A stretch of DNA of 64,000 bases from Roseiarcus sp963770275 (GTDB taxonomy: Bacteria > Pseudomonadota > Alphaproteobacteria > Rhizobiales > Beijerinckiaceae). Numbering within the stretch: the first letter of the stretch is position 1; the number at the start of each line of letters is the position of its first letter. The stretch spans positions 144,265 through 208,264 of the forward strand of contig CAVYPD010000026.1 in NCBI GenBank assembly GCA_963770275.1. The letters run 5' to 3'. A program made the position numbers and the translations under genes. The notes under the pieces were generated by a model. The model saw only the letters and a program-made list of their open reading frames with translations, had not been told where the DNA came from and ran no database searches. This document shows, in pieces, positions 9,359 through 18,690 of this stretch.

Positions 9359-11072
9359 TGCTCCAGCTCCGTGCGAGACGCGGCGGCGCGCTCGAGATGC
9401 GCGACTGCGCGCCAGGCGTGATGCGCGAGCCGGCTCATGAGCGCGACCGCGTCGACGCGCGCGATCGCTTGGCTCGCGGTGACCTTGCCCGATGCGACCA
9501 TGTCGAGCGTGGCGCGTGCGATGCGCAGCTCGAAGATCGGCCAGCGCCTTGGCGGCGCGCTCGAGATCCTGGGTCCCATCTTTCGCCGGGTGCGGCGAGC
9601 GAGGTCTTCGCGCCGGCGATCTGTCTGAGCCAGTTCGTCATCGGCCGCGTGGCCCGGTCCGGAGGCGATTGCGAGAGTTCGCGGCGGCCCCGGCGGCGTC
9701 GCGCATCGATTGCGCGCATAAAGCCGCAGCGCTTAGCTCCTCGGGCCCGTCAGTCGCGACGCCCGTCTTGGCCATAGCCTCGACGGACTCGGCGAGGCGG
9801 CTCGCATGATCGAGCGCATGCACGGTGCTGGTGAACCAGGCGTGGCCTTCGTCGGAAGGCGGCGCGTCGCTTTTCGATAGAAAATCGCTCGCCTGCCGCA
9901 CGCCTTCCGACGCCTGCGCCAATGTCGCTTCGTCAAGCGCGGGGCGAACAGTCTGGCCTGCGGTCGCGCCTTCGAGTCCGGTGGCGGTCGCGACGCACAA
10001 GGTTTCGAGCGCGCGCTCGACCGTGCGGCGCACCGCCTCGACCGCGACCATCGGCGAGCGAAGCGCAGCCGGATCGAGGTATTTCGTGAATGCGGAGCCG
10101 CGGTCCGGCACGAAACGCTCGATCAGCCGGGTGAACGGGCCCATCAGCGGCAAGAGGACGGCGACGCCGATCACGTTATAGGCGGTGTGATAGGCGGCGA
10201 GCAGGCCAGTCGAATCGATCGTCTGCGACGCCCGGACGATCAGCGGCGTCACAAACGGAAAGAGCACGATCGCGATCAGCGCCGCGACCAGCTTGAACGC
10301 GATATAGGCCACGGCGAGCCGCTTGGCGGTGCTCGACGCGCCGATCGCGGCGACGGCGGAAGAGGTCGCCGTGCCGATGTTCTGCCCGATGACGAGCGCC
10401 AGCGCCTGATCGAGGCCGACCGCGCCGGCATAGAGCGCCGAGAGCGTGACCGCGATTGCGGCGGTCGAAGACTGCATGACGGTCGTCATCAAGGCGCCGA
10501 CCACGACCAGCAGCAGCACGTTGGCCATGCCGGCGAGCGTGATGGCGCCGGCGGCGTTGGTGATCGTGGGCAGGTCCGACGGGTGCAACGATTCGGCCAA
10601 GCCGCCCATGCCTTGCTGAAGCGTCGACAGGCCGACCAGGATCAGCGCGAAGCCGGCAATTGCCGAGCCCGCGGCCGCCAATCGTCCGCGCCCGACCACC
10701 TTGAGCAGCGCGCCGACGAACACGATCGGCAAAGCCGCAGAGGTGAGCGAGATCCGGACCCCGAACGCCGCCACCAGCCAGCCCGTGCCGGTGGTGCCGA
10801 TGTTGGCGCCGAAGACCAGGCTCAGGCCTTGCGGGAACGTCGAGCAGCCCGGCGCTGACCAGGCCGATCGTGGTCATCGTGGTCGCGCTCGACGATTGCA
10901 CGATGAGCGTGATGATCGCGCCCCAGAACGTGCCGAGGAGCGGCGTCGCCGCCGCTTTCTCCATCACCGTCTTCAGAGCCGTGCCGGCGAGGGCCTTGAG
11001 CCCGTCGGTCATCACGGCCATGCCCAGAAGGAACAGGCCGACGCCGCCGACGATCGAAATCGTGGTCTCCAA
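9355..11072 (-). CDS. Na/Pi cotransporter family protein with C-terminal PhoU-like region, frame shifted
   Basis: About 570 residues when joined. Two QSS-containing repeats mark the sodium-phosphate cotransporter fold: VQSSSATTMTTIG and MQSSTAAIAVTLS, each with a glycine-rich partner (FGANIGTT, IGQNIGTATSS). A helical PhoU-like tail follows, ending in HHAWRAVAHLERAAA. Shifts (both net +1) occur near 10838 and near 9650. I choose the TTG at 11072 because GGGAGGAC lies just upstream and the membrane segment begins directly after it. The stop overlaps the start of the ATPase gene, so the two transporters are probably made together, perhaps for linked ion and phosphate balance. Confidence 0.82.
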
Positions 11073-11253
11073 ATGTCCTCCCGTCCCCTGTGTGTTTGTA
11101 CACAGTGGCAACATGCACCCCTAGCGCCGGGGGCGACGTTTGTCGACCGGCGCGGCTCGGAACGAGACTTGTAGCGATACGCTCAGCAGCGCAGACTATC
11201 GGTCGACGCCGGGGCGCGCCGCCGACTGAGCGTGTTTGAGGAGGGACAAGGCC

Positions 11254-12063
11254 ATGCTGTTCGCCGTAAGTGGTCTCATAGGTTGCACGGTCGAGGCGAG
11301 CGACGGCGAGGTCGGCGCGGTCAAGGACTTCCTGTTTGACGACGAGACATGGAAGATTCGCTGGATGGCGGTCGAAGCCGGCGATTGGTTGCCCGGCCGC
11401 CGCCGGGTGTTCATTCACCCTTCGGCGATTGCGCCGTTGCACATTTCGCCAAAGCCCACGCTGCCGATGATGAGCTCAGCGGCGACGCTCCGACTGACCG
11501 TCAATCTGGCGAGAGCGCAGATCGAGGCCGGGCCCCACGCCCAGGAAGACCAGCCGGTGACGAAGGACATGGAGGGGCTCCTCTACGACTATTATGGCTG
11601 GGATCCCTTTTGGGGCGCGTCATATTTTGGCGGCTCCCCTCTGGCGAATTCGGAATCCCAGATCGTCGAACAGGCGGCGCGACGCAACGCCGACGCGCAG
11701 ATCCCCCCACTCGACGGCGGCGATCACCTGCACAGCGTGTCCGAGTTCAAGGACTATTACGTTCACGCCGTGGATGGCGATATCGGCCATGTCGAGAACC
11801 TGCTCGCCGACGACGCCAATTGGGACATTCGCTATCTCGTCATCGCGACGCGGAACTGGTGGCCCGGCAAGGTTGTGCAGCTTTCGCCGTATGCGGTGAA
11901 GGACATCGACTGGTTTGGCGAGCACATCAATATGAATGTCACCCGCGATCAGGTCAGGTCTGCTCCGGCCTGGGACCCGCTGGCGATGGCCGACGAGATC
12001 AGCGAGGATGAGCTCCATCGCCATTTCGGCTGGGCGGGCTACGGCGGGCCGTCAGCCAGCTGA
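11254..12063 (+). CDS. Protein with two PRC-barrel domains
   Basis: A 269-residue protein with duplicated PRC-barrel-like halves: residues about 4-80 (VSGLIGCTVEASDGEVGAVKDF) and about 155-240 (VSEFKDYYVHAVDGDIGHVENL). Each half has the conserved D-x-x-G-x-V-x-DF/LL strand pattern and a WLPG or WWPG turn. A linker with LLYDYYGWDPFW joins them. The ATG at 11254 follows GAGGAGGGA. PRC barrels in photosynthetic reaction centre H subunits and RimM bind proteins or RNA; the two-barrel form here is common in rhizobial relatives and has no assigned role. Frame intact. Confidence 0.82.
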   Translation: MLFAVSGLIGCTVEASDGEVGAVKDFLFDDETWKIRWMAVEAGDWLPGRRRVFIHPSAIAPLHISPKPTLPMMSSAATLRLTVNLARAQIEAGPHAQEDQPVTKDMEGLLYDYYGWDPFWGASYFGGSPLANSESQIVEQAARRNADAQIPPLDGGDHLHSVSEFKDYYVHAVDGDIGHVENLLADDANWDIRYLVIATRNWWPGKVVQLSPYAVKDIDWFGEHINMNVTRDQVRSAPAWDPLAMADEISEDELHRHFGWAGYGGPSAS

Positions 12064-12486
12064 GTGTTTCGCGTGGGTCCTTACTCCCGTGGACGTGCGC
12101 CCCTTCTCCCGATAGGGCGCTCGGAAGAGCGCCAGTCACTCGACGGGCTATGGGAGGGTCGGGGATGAGGTTCGTTGGGGCCGGTTGGCCCGAACGAAGG
12201 CGCCGCACCGAGAGGGTTACAAGAAGGCCCGGCGGAACGATCCCTGCGCAGGCTCAAGAGCAAAGGCGCGAGTGTCCCGGATGCGAAGTTCGTTCGATTA
12301 ACTGTGAATCTCCACTGACGTAGCGAAACTACCACCTCATCCTGAGGGGCGAGGCGAAGCCTCGCGTCTCGAAGGCTCAGAAAGCGGCGCGGACCGTCGC
12401 GTATTGGTCCTTCGAGGCCGCTGCGCGGCGCCTCAGGACGAGGAGTTGGGATGAAATACACAGAACTTCAGAATCGGGACACTAGG
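12064..12486. other. Intergenic stretch with a family B repeat
   Basis: No gene is supported between the PRC-barrel protein and the small membrane protein. The first part (12064-12330) has only short open frames without family resemblance. The rest holds the family B repeat annotated separately. Confidence 0.5.
12334..12452. repeat. Interspersed palindromic repeat, family B, copy 2
   Basis: It opens CCTCATCCTGAGGGGCGAGG, carries CGCGTCTCGAAGG and TGGTCCTTCGAGGCCGC, and ends GCGCCTCAGGACGAGG. The outer ends pair with each other, as in the copy at 6507-6636. It lies in a convergent intergenic region. Confidence 0.7.
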
Positions 12487-12633
12487 TCAGATCGACAGCG
12501 CGACCTTGCCCAGTAGGCTGGCGAGGATGAGCACGCCGCTCAGGCGGTGGCTGTCGCCCTCGTCCGCCAAGAATAGGCGGCCGAAGCCGATGAGTGCGGC
12601 GAGAGTAACAGCGATTTGACCAGCAGCGTTCAT
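12487..12633 (-). CDS. Small membrane protein of 48 residues
   Basis: The ATG at 12633 begins MNAAGQIAVTLAALIGFGRL and follows a GGGG-A ribosome-like stretch at suitable spacing. Two hydrophobic segments (about residues 5-20 and 31-47) surround a charged loop (ADEGDSHR). A longer open frame upstream is less convincing because it lacks family features. Function unknown; support is moderate because the gene is so short. Confidence 0.4.
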   Translation of the reverse strand: MNAAGQIAVTLAALIGFGRLFLADEGDSHRLSGVLILASLLGKVALSI

Positions 12634-12950
12634 GTTTCGTTTCCCCAGCACTTTCCGCCTATGACTGTCGCCGGAGACGATCGCTTTCGCAGCTTGCGCG
12701 AAGCGTTCGTCATTGGCGGAACATCGATAGGGGAGAAACAGGAACAAATCAAGAATAAAATAGGGGTTACCAGCAAAATTCCTGCGGTGGTGAGGCGGGC
12801 GCGACCCTCCCTGGATCATCGTCCGGGGCCTGCCGCGCCAGAGCCGTAGATTGCAGCCCGCGCGAGCGCCGACTCCTGCTTGTCGTCGCTTGTCCTTCGC
12901 GGCTCTTCAGGCACGCTCACGCGGTCGGGTGACAGCGGGGGGCCGCGCCG

Positions 12951-13263
12951 TCATTGCGTCGAGCAGGTTTCTTTGACGCCCTTCATCGTCAGAGTGGCGC
13001 TCCGCCCCTTGATCCAGAACTCGATGTCGGCGTCGGCGTAGCGCCCGCCATCGGCGGATAGGACTTGCGGCAATTTGAGCTCGCGCCCCGTTGCCGAAGG
13101 TCAGCGCGACGCTGCCCTTGGCCGTGTCTGGGGGAGAGAACTGCGCCGTCAGCTTCGAGCCGTCGCTGCATGTGTAGCGCGCTTCGGTCGCAAGGGCAGG
13201 GCCGGCGAACGCGACCGTGGCGACCGCGCTCACGAGGGCGAAGAGTTTCGCGAATCGAGCCAT
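12951..13263 (-). CDS. MliC-like periplasmic lysozyme inhibitor, frame shifted near 13070
   Basis: About 103 residues when joined. The N-terminus MARFAKLFALVSAVATVAFA with an ALA-T cleavage site is a signal peptide, so the protein is exported; no lipobox cysteine is seen. The mature part has YTCSDGSKLTAQF and, after a net +1 shift near 13070, ELKLPQVLSADGGRYAD, FWIKGRSATLTMKG and ETCSTQ. The two cysteines and the Y-A-D plus FW-KG pattern fit the membrane-bound lysozyme inhibitor of C-type lysozyme (MliC) fold. Start ATG 13263 with AGGAC upstream. Only the last third is displaced in frame. Confidence 0.75.
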
Positions 13264-13519
13264 TTCTCGTGTCCTAACGCCTGAATGCGGACGAAAATTC
13301 AATTGTATTACGCCATCCGGACTGCAAAAGGGCGGGGGTCAATAACGATTGGAGGCGCCGTCTTGAGCCGAACCGAAGCATGGCCGCCGTCGCGACCGCT
13401 CCGACGCGGCACTCTCGCCGTCAAGGCAAGTGGACCATCGATGCGTTCTTGATGTTCTCGACGGCGATCCTTTTAACAAGGTGAACCCAGCTCAGGACGG
13501 GTCTGGCTTGCTGGCTGTC

Positions 13520-13809
13520 TGTGCCTTGGACAACCAGCGATGGCCTGCTGTCGGGCACGGGGTTCGGACTGGGGGCGTGAAAATCAGCGTCACTTTGACG
13601 GCGCCGCGATTGCCGGAATTCCTGAGCCGTCAACTTGGGCGATGCTGCTTGTCGGCTTCGGCGGGGTCGGGTTCATGGCGTGGCGCAGAGTCGTCCCGGC
13701 GAGAGCGGTCGTGATTGCGGCCCCGGGCCGAGTCGGCACGCCAGGCATCGGCCGAGCTGGCGATAATTTTTTGCACGCGCATGGCTCCTATAGCGTTAGC
13801 TGGGTCTAG
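13520..13809 (+). pseudogene. Remnant of a PEP-CTERM exported protein
   Basis: The clear part is the C-terminal sorting signal IPEPSTWAMLLVGFGGVGFM followed by AWRR, encoded at about 13612-13695: a PEP motif, a hydrophobic segment, then arginines. Upstream, fragments in different frames (TTSDGLLSGTGFGLG, then FDGAAIAG) look like the typical end of such a secreted protein, but no continuous reading frame or signal peptide is present. Past the arginines the frame runs on for about 35 residues of no character. No exosortase gene is in the window. Confidence 0.55.
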
Positions 13810-13831
13810 CTGGCTCGGTAATTGTCAGGCG

Positions 13832-13950
13832 GCTTGTCCGGCCATCCACGCGGCGCCGCTACGAATCTCTCGCCTGCTCAGATCCTGCAGATCAAGGCTT
13901 ACGAGGCTGCAGTTTCTCGTGGATGGCCGGGTCGAACCAGGCCATGACGG
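13832..13950. repeat. Inverted repeat of the GGCCATCCACG type
   Basis: The left end TTGTCCGGCCATCCACG (13834-13850) is matched by CGTGGATGGCCGGGTCGAAC (13918-13937) on the other side, with a further GCCATGACGG tail. This is a widespread type of intergenic repeat in Hyphomicrobiales. The loop of about 70 bases has no open frame of interest. Confidence 0.65.
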
Positions 13951-14121
13951 AACAAATCGGCCGACGCCACCCGAGCAAACGCTACAAGAGCGTGCAATTG
14001 TTTTCAAAATACAGAATGTGTGCTATATGTCTTTCTGCTCACCGGATTGACGGGTTGGCGGAGCCGATCGGATGGGCAAGGCGAGACTAAGGCGCTTGCG
14101 CGGTCCGCGCACAACTCAGGA

Positions 14122-14259
14122 GGCGAGTTGGAGCGGAGGGGAATTTTTTTATTTTTTCGCTCGTAACCCGTTGAAAAGTCCAGATTCCACCAAAGGAATC
14201 CAAGGAAATGCAAGCGTTTTTCCTTGGATTTCCTTGGATTTTCTTGCACGAAACTCGCC
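14122..14259 (+). repeat. Period-10 inverted element, copy 1
   Basis: The ends are GGCGAGTT (14122-14129) and AACTCGCC (14252-14259). Inside are an AT tract (AATTTTTTTATTTTTT), a core TAACCCGTTGAAAAGTC starting at 14164 and followed by a GATTC, then arms of about 10-base units: CCAAAGGAAT, CCAAGGAAAT on the left and TCCTTGGATT, TCCTTGGATT on the right, which can pair with each other. Three relatives lie at about 23786, 40600 and 47836. It lies 3' of the deaminase gene. Function unknown. Confidence 0.7.
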
Positions 14260-14304
14260 CACCGGTTGCACGGCTGACAGGCAGCGGCGCGTCTCAGGCG
14301 GCCC

Positions 14305-15637
14305 TCAGGCGAAGGCGCGCGCGGCCGCCTTGTGCTTGGCGATGAGGGCAGGCAAGTCGACGCCCTCGGGCTTCCCGTCGATGACCCGCCATTGGCCCGC
14401 GACCATCACCCGGTCGGCCCGATGCGCGCCGCAGAGCGCGAGCGCGGCGATCGGGTCCTGGGCGCCCGAGAAGCGCGGCTCGTCGAGCGTGAAGAGCGCG
14501 AGGTCGGCCTGCATGCCGGGCGCGATCGCGCCGATGTCGTCGCGCCCGAGGCAGCGCGCCGAGCCTTGGGTCGCCCAGCGCAGCGCGTCGTAAGGGGTCA
14601 CCGCCGAGGGCCCGTAGCTCAGGCGCTGCAGCATCAGCGAGTGGCGCACGGCCTCCATCATGTTCGACGAATCGTTCGAGGCCGAGCCGTCGACGCCAAG
14701 CCCGATGGCGACGCCCGCCGCCTCGAGTTCCTTGGTCGGGCAGACGCCCATGCCGAAGGCCATGTCGGAGGCGGCGCAATGGCAGACGCTGACGCCGAGC
14801 CTTGCCCAAGCGCTCGATCTCGCTCGCGTTGAAATGGATGCCGTGCGCGACCCATGTGCGGGGGCTCAGCCATCCGGCCTGCTCGAGGAGATCGACCGAG
14901 CGCACGCCGAAAGTCTCGACGGCATAGACGTCCTCGTCGAGCGACTGGCAGAGATGGGTGTGCAGCCGGCAATCGTAGCGCTCGGCGAGTTCGGCCGATC
15001 CCACCATCACCCGCTTCGGCACCGCGAGCGGCGAGCAGGGCGCAAGCGCGACGCGGATCATCGCGCCCGGTTTGGCGTCGTGATAGAGGCGCAGCACCCG
15101 CTCGCTGTCCTCGAGGATCGTCTCCGAATCCTGCACGATCGAGTCCGGCTGCAAGCCGCCGTCCTTCTCGGAAATGCCCATGGATCCGCGCGTGACCGTC
15201 ATGCGCATGCCGAGCTTCGTCGCCTCTTCGACCTCGATGTCGATCGCGTTCGTGAGGTTCGGGGGAAAGAGATTGTGATGATCGGCCGCAGTCGTGCAGC
15301 CGGACAGCATCAGTTCGACCAGCGCCATCCGGATCGCGAGGCGCAACGCCTCGGGGGTCATGCGGTCCCAGACCCGCTCCATCGAAACGAGCCAGGGAAT
15401 GAGCTCCTTGCCGAAGCCTACGGGATGGGCGCGCGTCAGCGTCTGGTAGAAGTGATGATGCGCGTTGATGAGCCCCGGCAGGACGACATGGCGCGAGGCG
15501 TTGAACGTCGTATCGGGAGGAACCGTGGGCGATTGACCGCGCGCGACGCATTCGACGATCTCGCCGCCCTCGACCACAATGCCGCGCTCGGCCTCGGCTG
15601 CGAGGATGGCGAGCGGGTCCTTGATCCATATGCGCAT
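14305..15637 (-). CDS. 8-oxoguanine deaminase-like amidohydrolase, frame shifted near 14805
   Basis: About 443 residues when joined. The family (TrzA/AtzB/8-oxoguanine deaminase branch) removes amino groups from purines or triazines using one metal ion. NAHHHFYQ near residue 60 gives the HxH metal pair, HTHLCQS the next histidine with the gating residues, VAHGIHF a further histidine, and GLGVDGSASND the metal-binding aspartate. NAHHHFYQTLTRA is typical of 8-oxoguanine deaminases, hence the preferred name. The net +1 shift lies between LGKA and VSVCHCAASDMAFG. ATG at 15637 is chosen because MRIWIKDPLAI begins the first barrel strand. It is divergent from an ABC binding-protein gene. Confidence 0.8.
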
Positions 15638-15918
15638 GCGATGGTCGGCTCCGTGTTCAGACGGGAGGCAAGAGACGGGGCGCATAGGCGAGGCGAGCCG
15701 AAAGGTAAAGCCTTTTGGCGTGTGTCTTGCTTGTGGTGATCACCCCAGATGGCACGTTGAAAAATGTATTCGACGCTTGGAATTTCGGCCCGTATGCTGC
15801 ACCACCAGGGCGAGAACGCTCCGTGCGAGTGGCGTAGCTCGAGCGTAAACAAACCCCACGGCGGAGCGCGGCGAAGCTGCCGAACCGCCGATGAAATTGG
15901 ACTGCGGGAGGGATTCAT

Positions 15919-16919
15919 ATGCGCGTTGCGATGATGGCGGCGTTGGCGGGGGCGATCACGTTCGCCGGACCCGCGTTGGCGGCGGACAAGGTTACGTTCG
16001 GCACCAACTGGGTCGCCGATCCCGGAGGCGGGCGGCTATTACCAGGCTCTCGTCGACGGAACTTACGCCAAATACGGCCTCGACGTCACAATTCTCCAGG
16101 GCGGCCCGATGTCGAACGGCGGCATGCTCTTGATCGCCGGCAAGATCGAATTCTTCATGGGCGGCGACATGATCGGCGATTTCCTGGCGGTGCAGAACAA
16201 CATTCCGACCATCGCCGTGGCCGCCCACTTCCAGAAAAACCCGCAGATCTTCATGTCGCATCCCGGGCGTCGGCCTGGACAAATGGCAAGATCTTCCCAA
16301 CGCGAATCCGGCTTTCGTCAGCGCCGGCGCGGTCAACACCTTCTGGGCGTGGATGCGGCTCGCTTACGGTTTCAAGGACGAAAACATCAAGCCCTACAAT
16401 TTCAATTCGGCCCCGTTCATCGCCGAGCCGCGTTCGATCCAGCAGGGGTATCTGACCTCGGAGCCGCTCGAGGTCGAAAAGCAGGGCGGCTTCAAGCCCA
16501 ACGTCTTCCTGCTCGCCGATTATGGCTACTCCACCTATTCGACCATCGTCGAAACCCGCCGCGATCTTCTGGAGAAGCATCCTGATATCATCCAGCGCTT
16601 CGTCGACGCCTCCACCATCGGCTGGTACAACTATCTCTACGGCGACAACGCCAAGGCCAATGAGGCGATCAAACGGGAGAATCCGGAAATCACGGACGAC
16701 GAGATCGCCTTCTCGATCGGCAAAATGAAGGAATACGGCATCGTCGATTCAGGCGACACGCTCAAACTCGGAATCGGCGCGATGACCGACGAGCGCTGGA
16801 GCGGTTTCTATAATGAGATGGTGAAGGCCGGCGTGGTCAAGCCGGGCATCGACTACAAGAAGGCCTACACGCTCCAGTTCGTCAACAAGGGCGTCGGCCT
16901 CGACTTGCGCCCGAAGTGA
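15919..16919 (+). CDS. ABC transporter substrate-binding protein, NitT/TauT (NMT1/THI5-like) type, two frame shifts
   Basis: About 332 residues when joined. MRVAMMAALAGAITFAGPAL with ALA-AD is a signal peptide, so the protein acts in the periplasm. The mature protein begins KVTFGTNWVADPE, then GGYYQALVDGTYAKYGLDV, which is the characteristic start of NMT1/THI5-like binding proteins. Shifts near 16022 and 16264 are each net +1. The family delivers nitrate, sulfonates, taurine, pyrimidine precursors or similar small ligands to an ABC permease. The ATPase and permease of this type lie at 18691-20306. The divergent deaminase suggests a nucleobase-like ligand, which is inference only. Confidence 0.82.
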
Positions 16920-16952
16920 CGCTGCCTTGCGGACGATCCGTCTCGCTCGGCT

Positions 16953-17487
16953 CTACTTCTTCGGCGCTGGCAGCGCGTTGTAGACGTCGGGCGGCAGGAC
17001 CGCGGAGACGCTGATCGTCACTTTGTCGTCAGGGCCGAAATTCTTGACCTTGTTGCTGACGGGCGGGAGGCTCTTCAGAAACGCGACGATCGCCTGCGCG
17101 TCGGCATCGGAGAGGTGTGACAGCGCCGGATAGGGCATCACGGCGCTAAGCTCTCTTCCCTCGGGCGTTTTGCCGGTGCGGATCGCTGCGATGATCTGCT
17201 CGTCCGTCCACTGAGCCGAGGCCGGTCTCTTTGTCGGGAGTCAGATTCTCTCCCACGAAGACGCCGGCGCCGGGAATTGCAAAGCCGACGTCCGATCCGC
17301 CGAGATAACGCTTCATGTCGGGCGAGCCGAGCAGGGCGCCCGGCGTGTGGCAGTCCGAGCAGCCGGCGATCGTCACGAGAAAGCGCCCGCGAGCGACCTG
17401 TGCATCGTCGGCGGACGCCGGAATCGCGAGGCATACGGATGCGGTCAGGGCCACGCCGAGGGTCGTGGCAAAGAGGCTTTGATGCAT
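16953..17487 (-). CDS. Monohaem c-type cytochrome, frame shifted near 17222
   Basis: About 177 residues when joined. MHQSLFATTLGVALTASVCL with an ASA-DD site is a signal peptide. The haem-binding motif CSDCH follows in the mature protein and VMPYPALSHLSD supplies the axial methionine, giving a class I cytochrome c of the diheme-dehydrogenase-partner type (NLTPDKETGLG is shared with alcohol/aldehyde dehydrogenase cytochromes). The net +1 shift separates GLG from QWTDEQIIAAIRTG. It is convergent with the binding-protein gene. Its electron donor is not evident. Confidence 0.8.
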
Positions 17488-17520
17488 GGTTCTTCTCCTT
17501 CTCCGCTTTCGGCGAACGCT

Positions 17521-18270
17521 TCAGGCCGCGCTGGCGCCGGATATGGGAATCCCCTCCAGATGGCGGGGAACCGCCCAAGGCTGCGAGGGGTCCGGGCTAT
17601 GCGCCACGGGCTGGATCGCTCCCCGCCATGCGACGCCCATCATCTGCGCTGTCTGGTAGGCCATCACGTTCCAACCTTTCGCCGCTAACGCGCGCAAGCC
17701 CGCCGCCACATGGGGCGACACCAAGTCATGAAAGACGACCATTGCGGTTGTTTCGAGGTAGGGCGCGCAAGCGAGCGCGTCCCGGGTCGGAGCCTCCCCG
17801 TCGTGGTCGCCGTCGATGAACGCGAACGACCATCGGGCGCCCGCTTCGCCCAGACGGATGACAGCTGCCGGGCTCGTTTCGGGAACGAGAATCGTCGTCG
17901 AGCCCCCGCCGGCCCCGCGGATCGCTTGCTCGAATTCCCGCCTCCAGTCCGCATCCGCGAGCAGAGGTTCGACGACATGGAGCGGCGCGATGCCGGAGGC
18001 GACGAGATGGACGGTCGACCAGCCGCGCCACGCGCCGATCTCGATTCCGCTCCGCCCCTTGAACGCGCGCGCGTTGCCGTAGAGGATCGAAGCTTCGTCG
18101 CGATTGATGAAGCCGACCGTCGGATTGCGTCTGTCGACCCGAAACGGATGGTCGATCTGCTTGCGAAAATAGGGCCAAGTCGAGGCGCTCTTGTCCGCCT
18201 CGATCATGTTCGGAAAGAGATGATCGAGAACCGGCGCTTCAAGATTGGCGGCGACGTAATCCTTGGCCAT
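17521..18270 (-). CDS. Class I SAM-dependent methyltransferase (Methyltransf_24-like)
   Basis: A 249-residue protein. GIEIGAWRGWSTVHLV matches the SAM-binding motif I (E-x-G-x-x-x-G), FAFIDGDHDGE is the D-G-D-H motif and VVFHDLVSP is the later strand typical of CmcI/Methyltransf_24-like enzymes. The start ATG at 18270 (MAKDYVAANLEAP) is preferred over a longer frame without motifs. It lies directly upstream of the cytochrome c gene on the same strand with a 33-base gap. The acceptor is unknown; relatives act on secreted sugars or small metabolites. Confidence 0.65.
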   Translation of the reverse strand: MAKDYVAANLEAPVLDHLFPNMIEADKSASTWPYFRKQIDHPFRVDRRNPTVGFINRDEASILYGNARAFKGRSGIEIGAWRGWSTVHLVASGIAPLHVVEPLLADADWRREFEQAIRGAGGGSTTILVPETSPAAVIRLGEAGARWSFAFIDGDHDGEAPTRDALACAPYLETTAMVVFHDLVSPHVAAGLRALAAKGWNVMAYQTAQMMGVAWRGAIQPVAHSPDPSQPWAVPRHLEGIPISGASAA

Positions 18271-18690
18271 GGATGGGATCTCTGAGCAAAGGAACGAAAT
18301 GGCTGCGCCTGCGTTCAATTTCGATCTGATTCGAAGCGCTTTTGCTGCGGCGCGTCGTAGCGTGTGGCGATGGCACGCCGCGCTATCAGGCGTCAAGAAA
18401 GGCGGGTTCTCCGCCAAGCCGTAGGCGCTGCAATGCAGCAAATTAAAGGCACTTGTACATAACTTGTTCTCGCATTACCTGTTGTTGGACCGGAAAAGCG
18501 AGGTTTATGATGTCCGTGGTTCAGGCGCATTGAGCGGCAGCGCAAGCGTGACCTTTGAGGGACGCAGGCGAATGGCGAAAAGCAAGGCGCAAGTTCTTGC
18601 GTTAGGCTGGAATGCCGACGGCATGCGATTTGCACTGCATGGGGAGGATGTCGCGGACTGAACGGACGCGACGAATGACGGGTTTGCATC
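18271..18690. other. Intergenic stretch upstream of the ABC ATPase
   Basis: The region separates divergently transcribed genes and should hold both promoters. One 65-codon frame at 18464-18661 has no recognisable family or convincing ribosome site, and I do not call it. No riboswitch or operator was recognised. Confidence 0.4.

Noticed and set aside
14150..14250. Possible CRISPR-like array because of short repeated units
   Set aside because: The units are ten bases, contiguous and imperfect, there are no spacers of even length, and no cas gene is in the window.
18464..18661. Possible 65-residue gene before the ABC ATPase
   Set aside because: No ribosome site, signal, membrane segment or family resemblance; it lies where the promoter of the ATPase gene should be.
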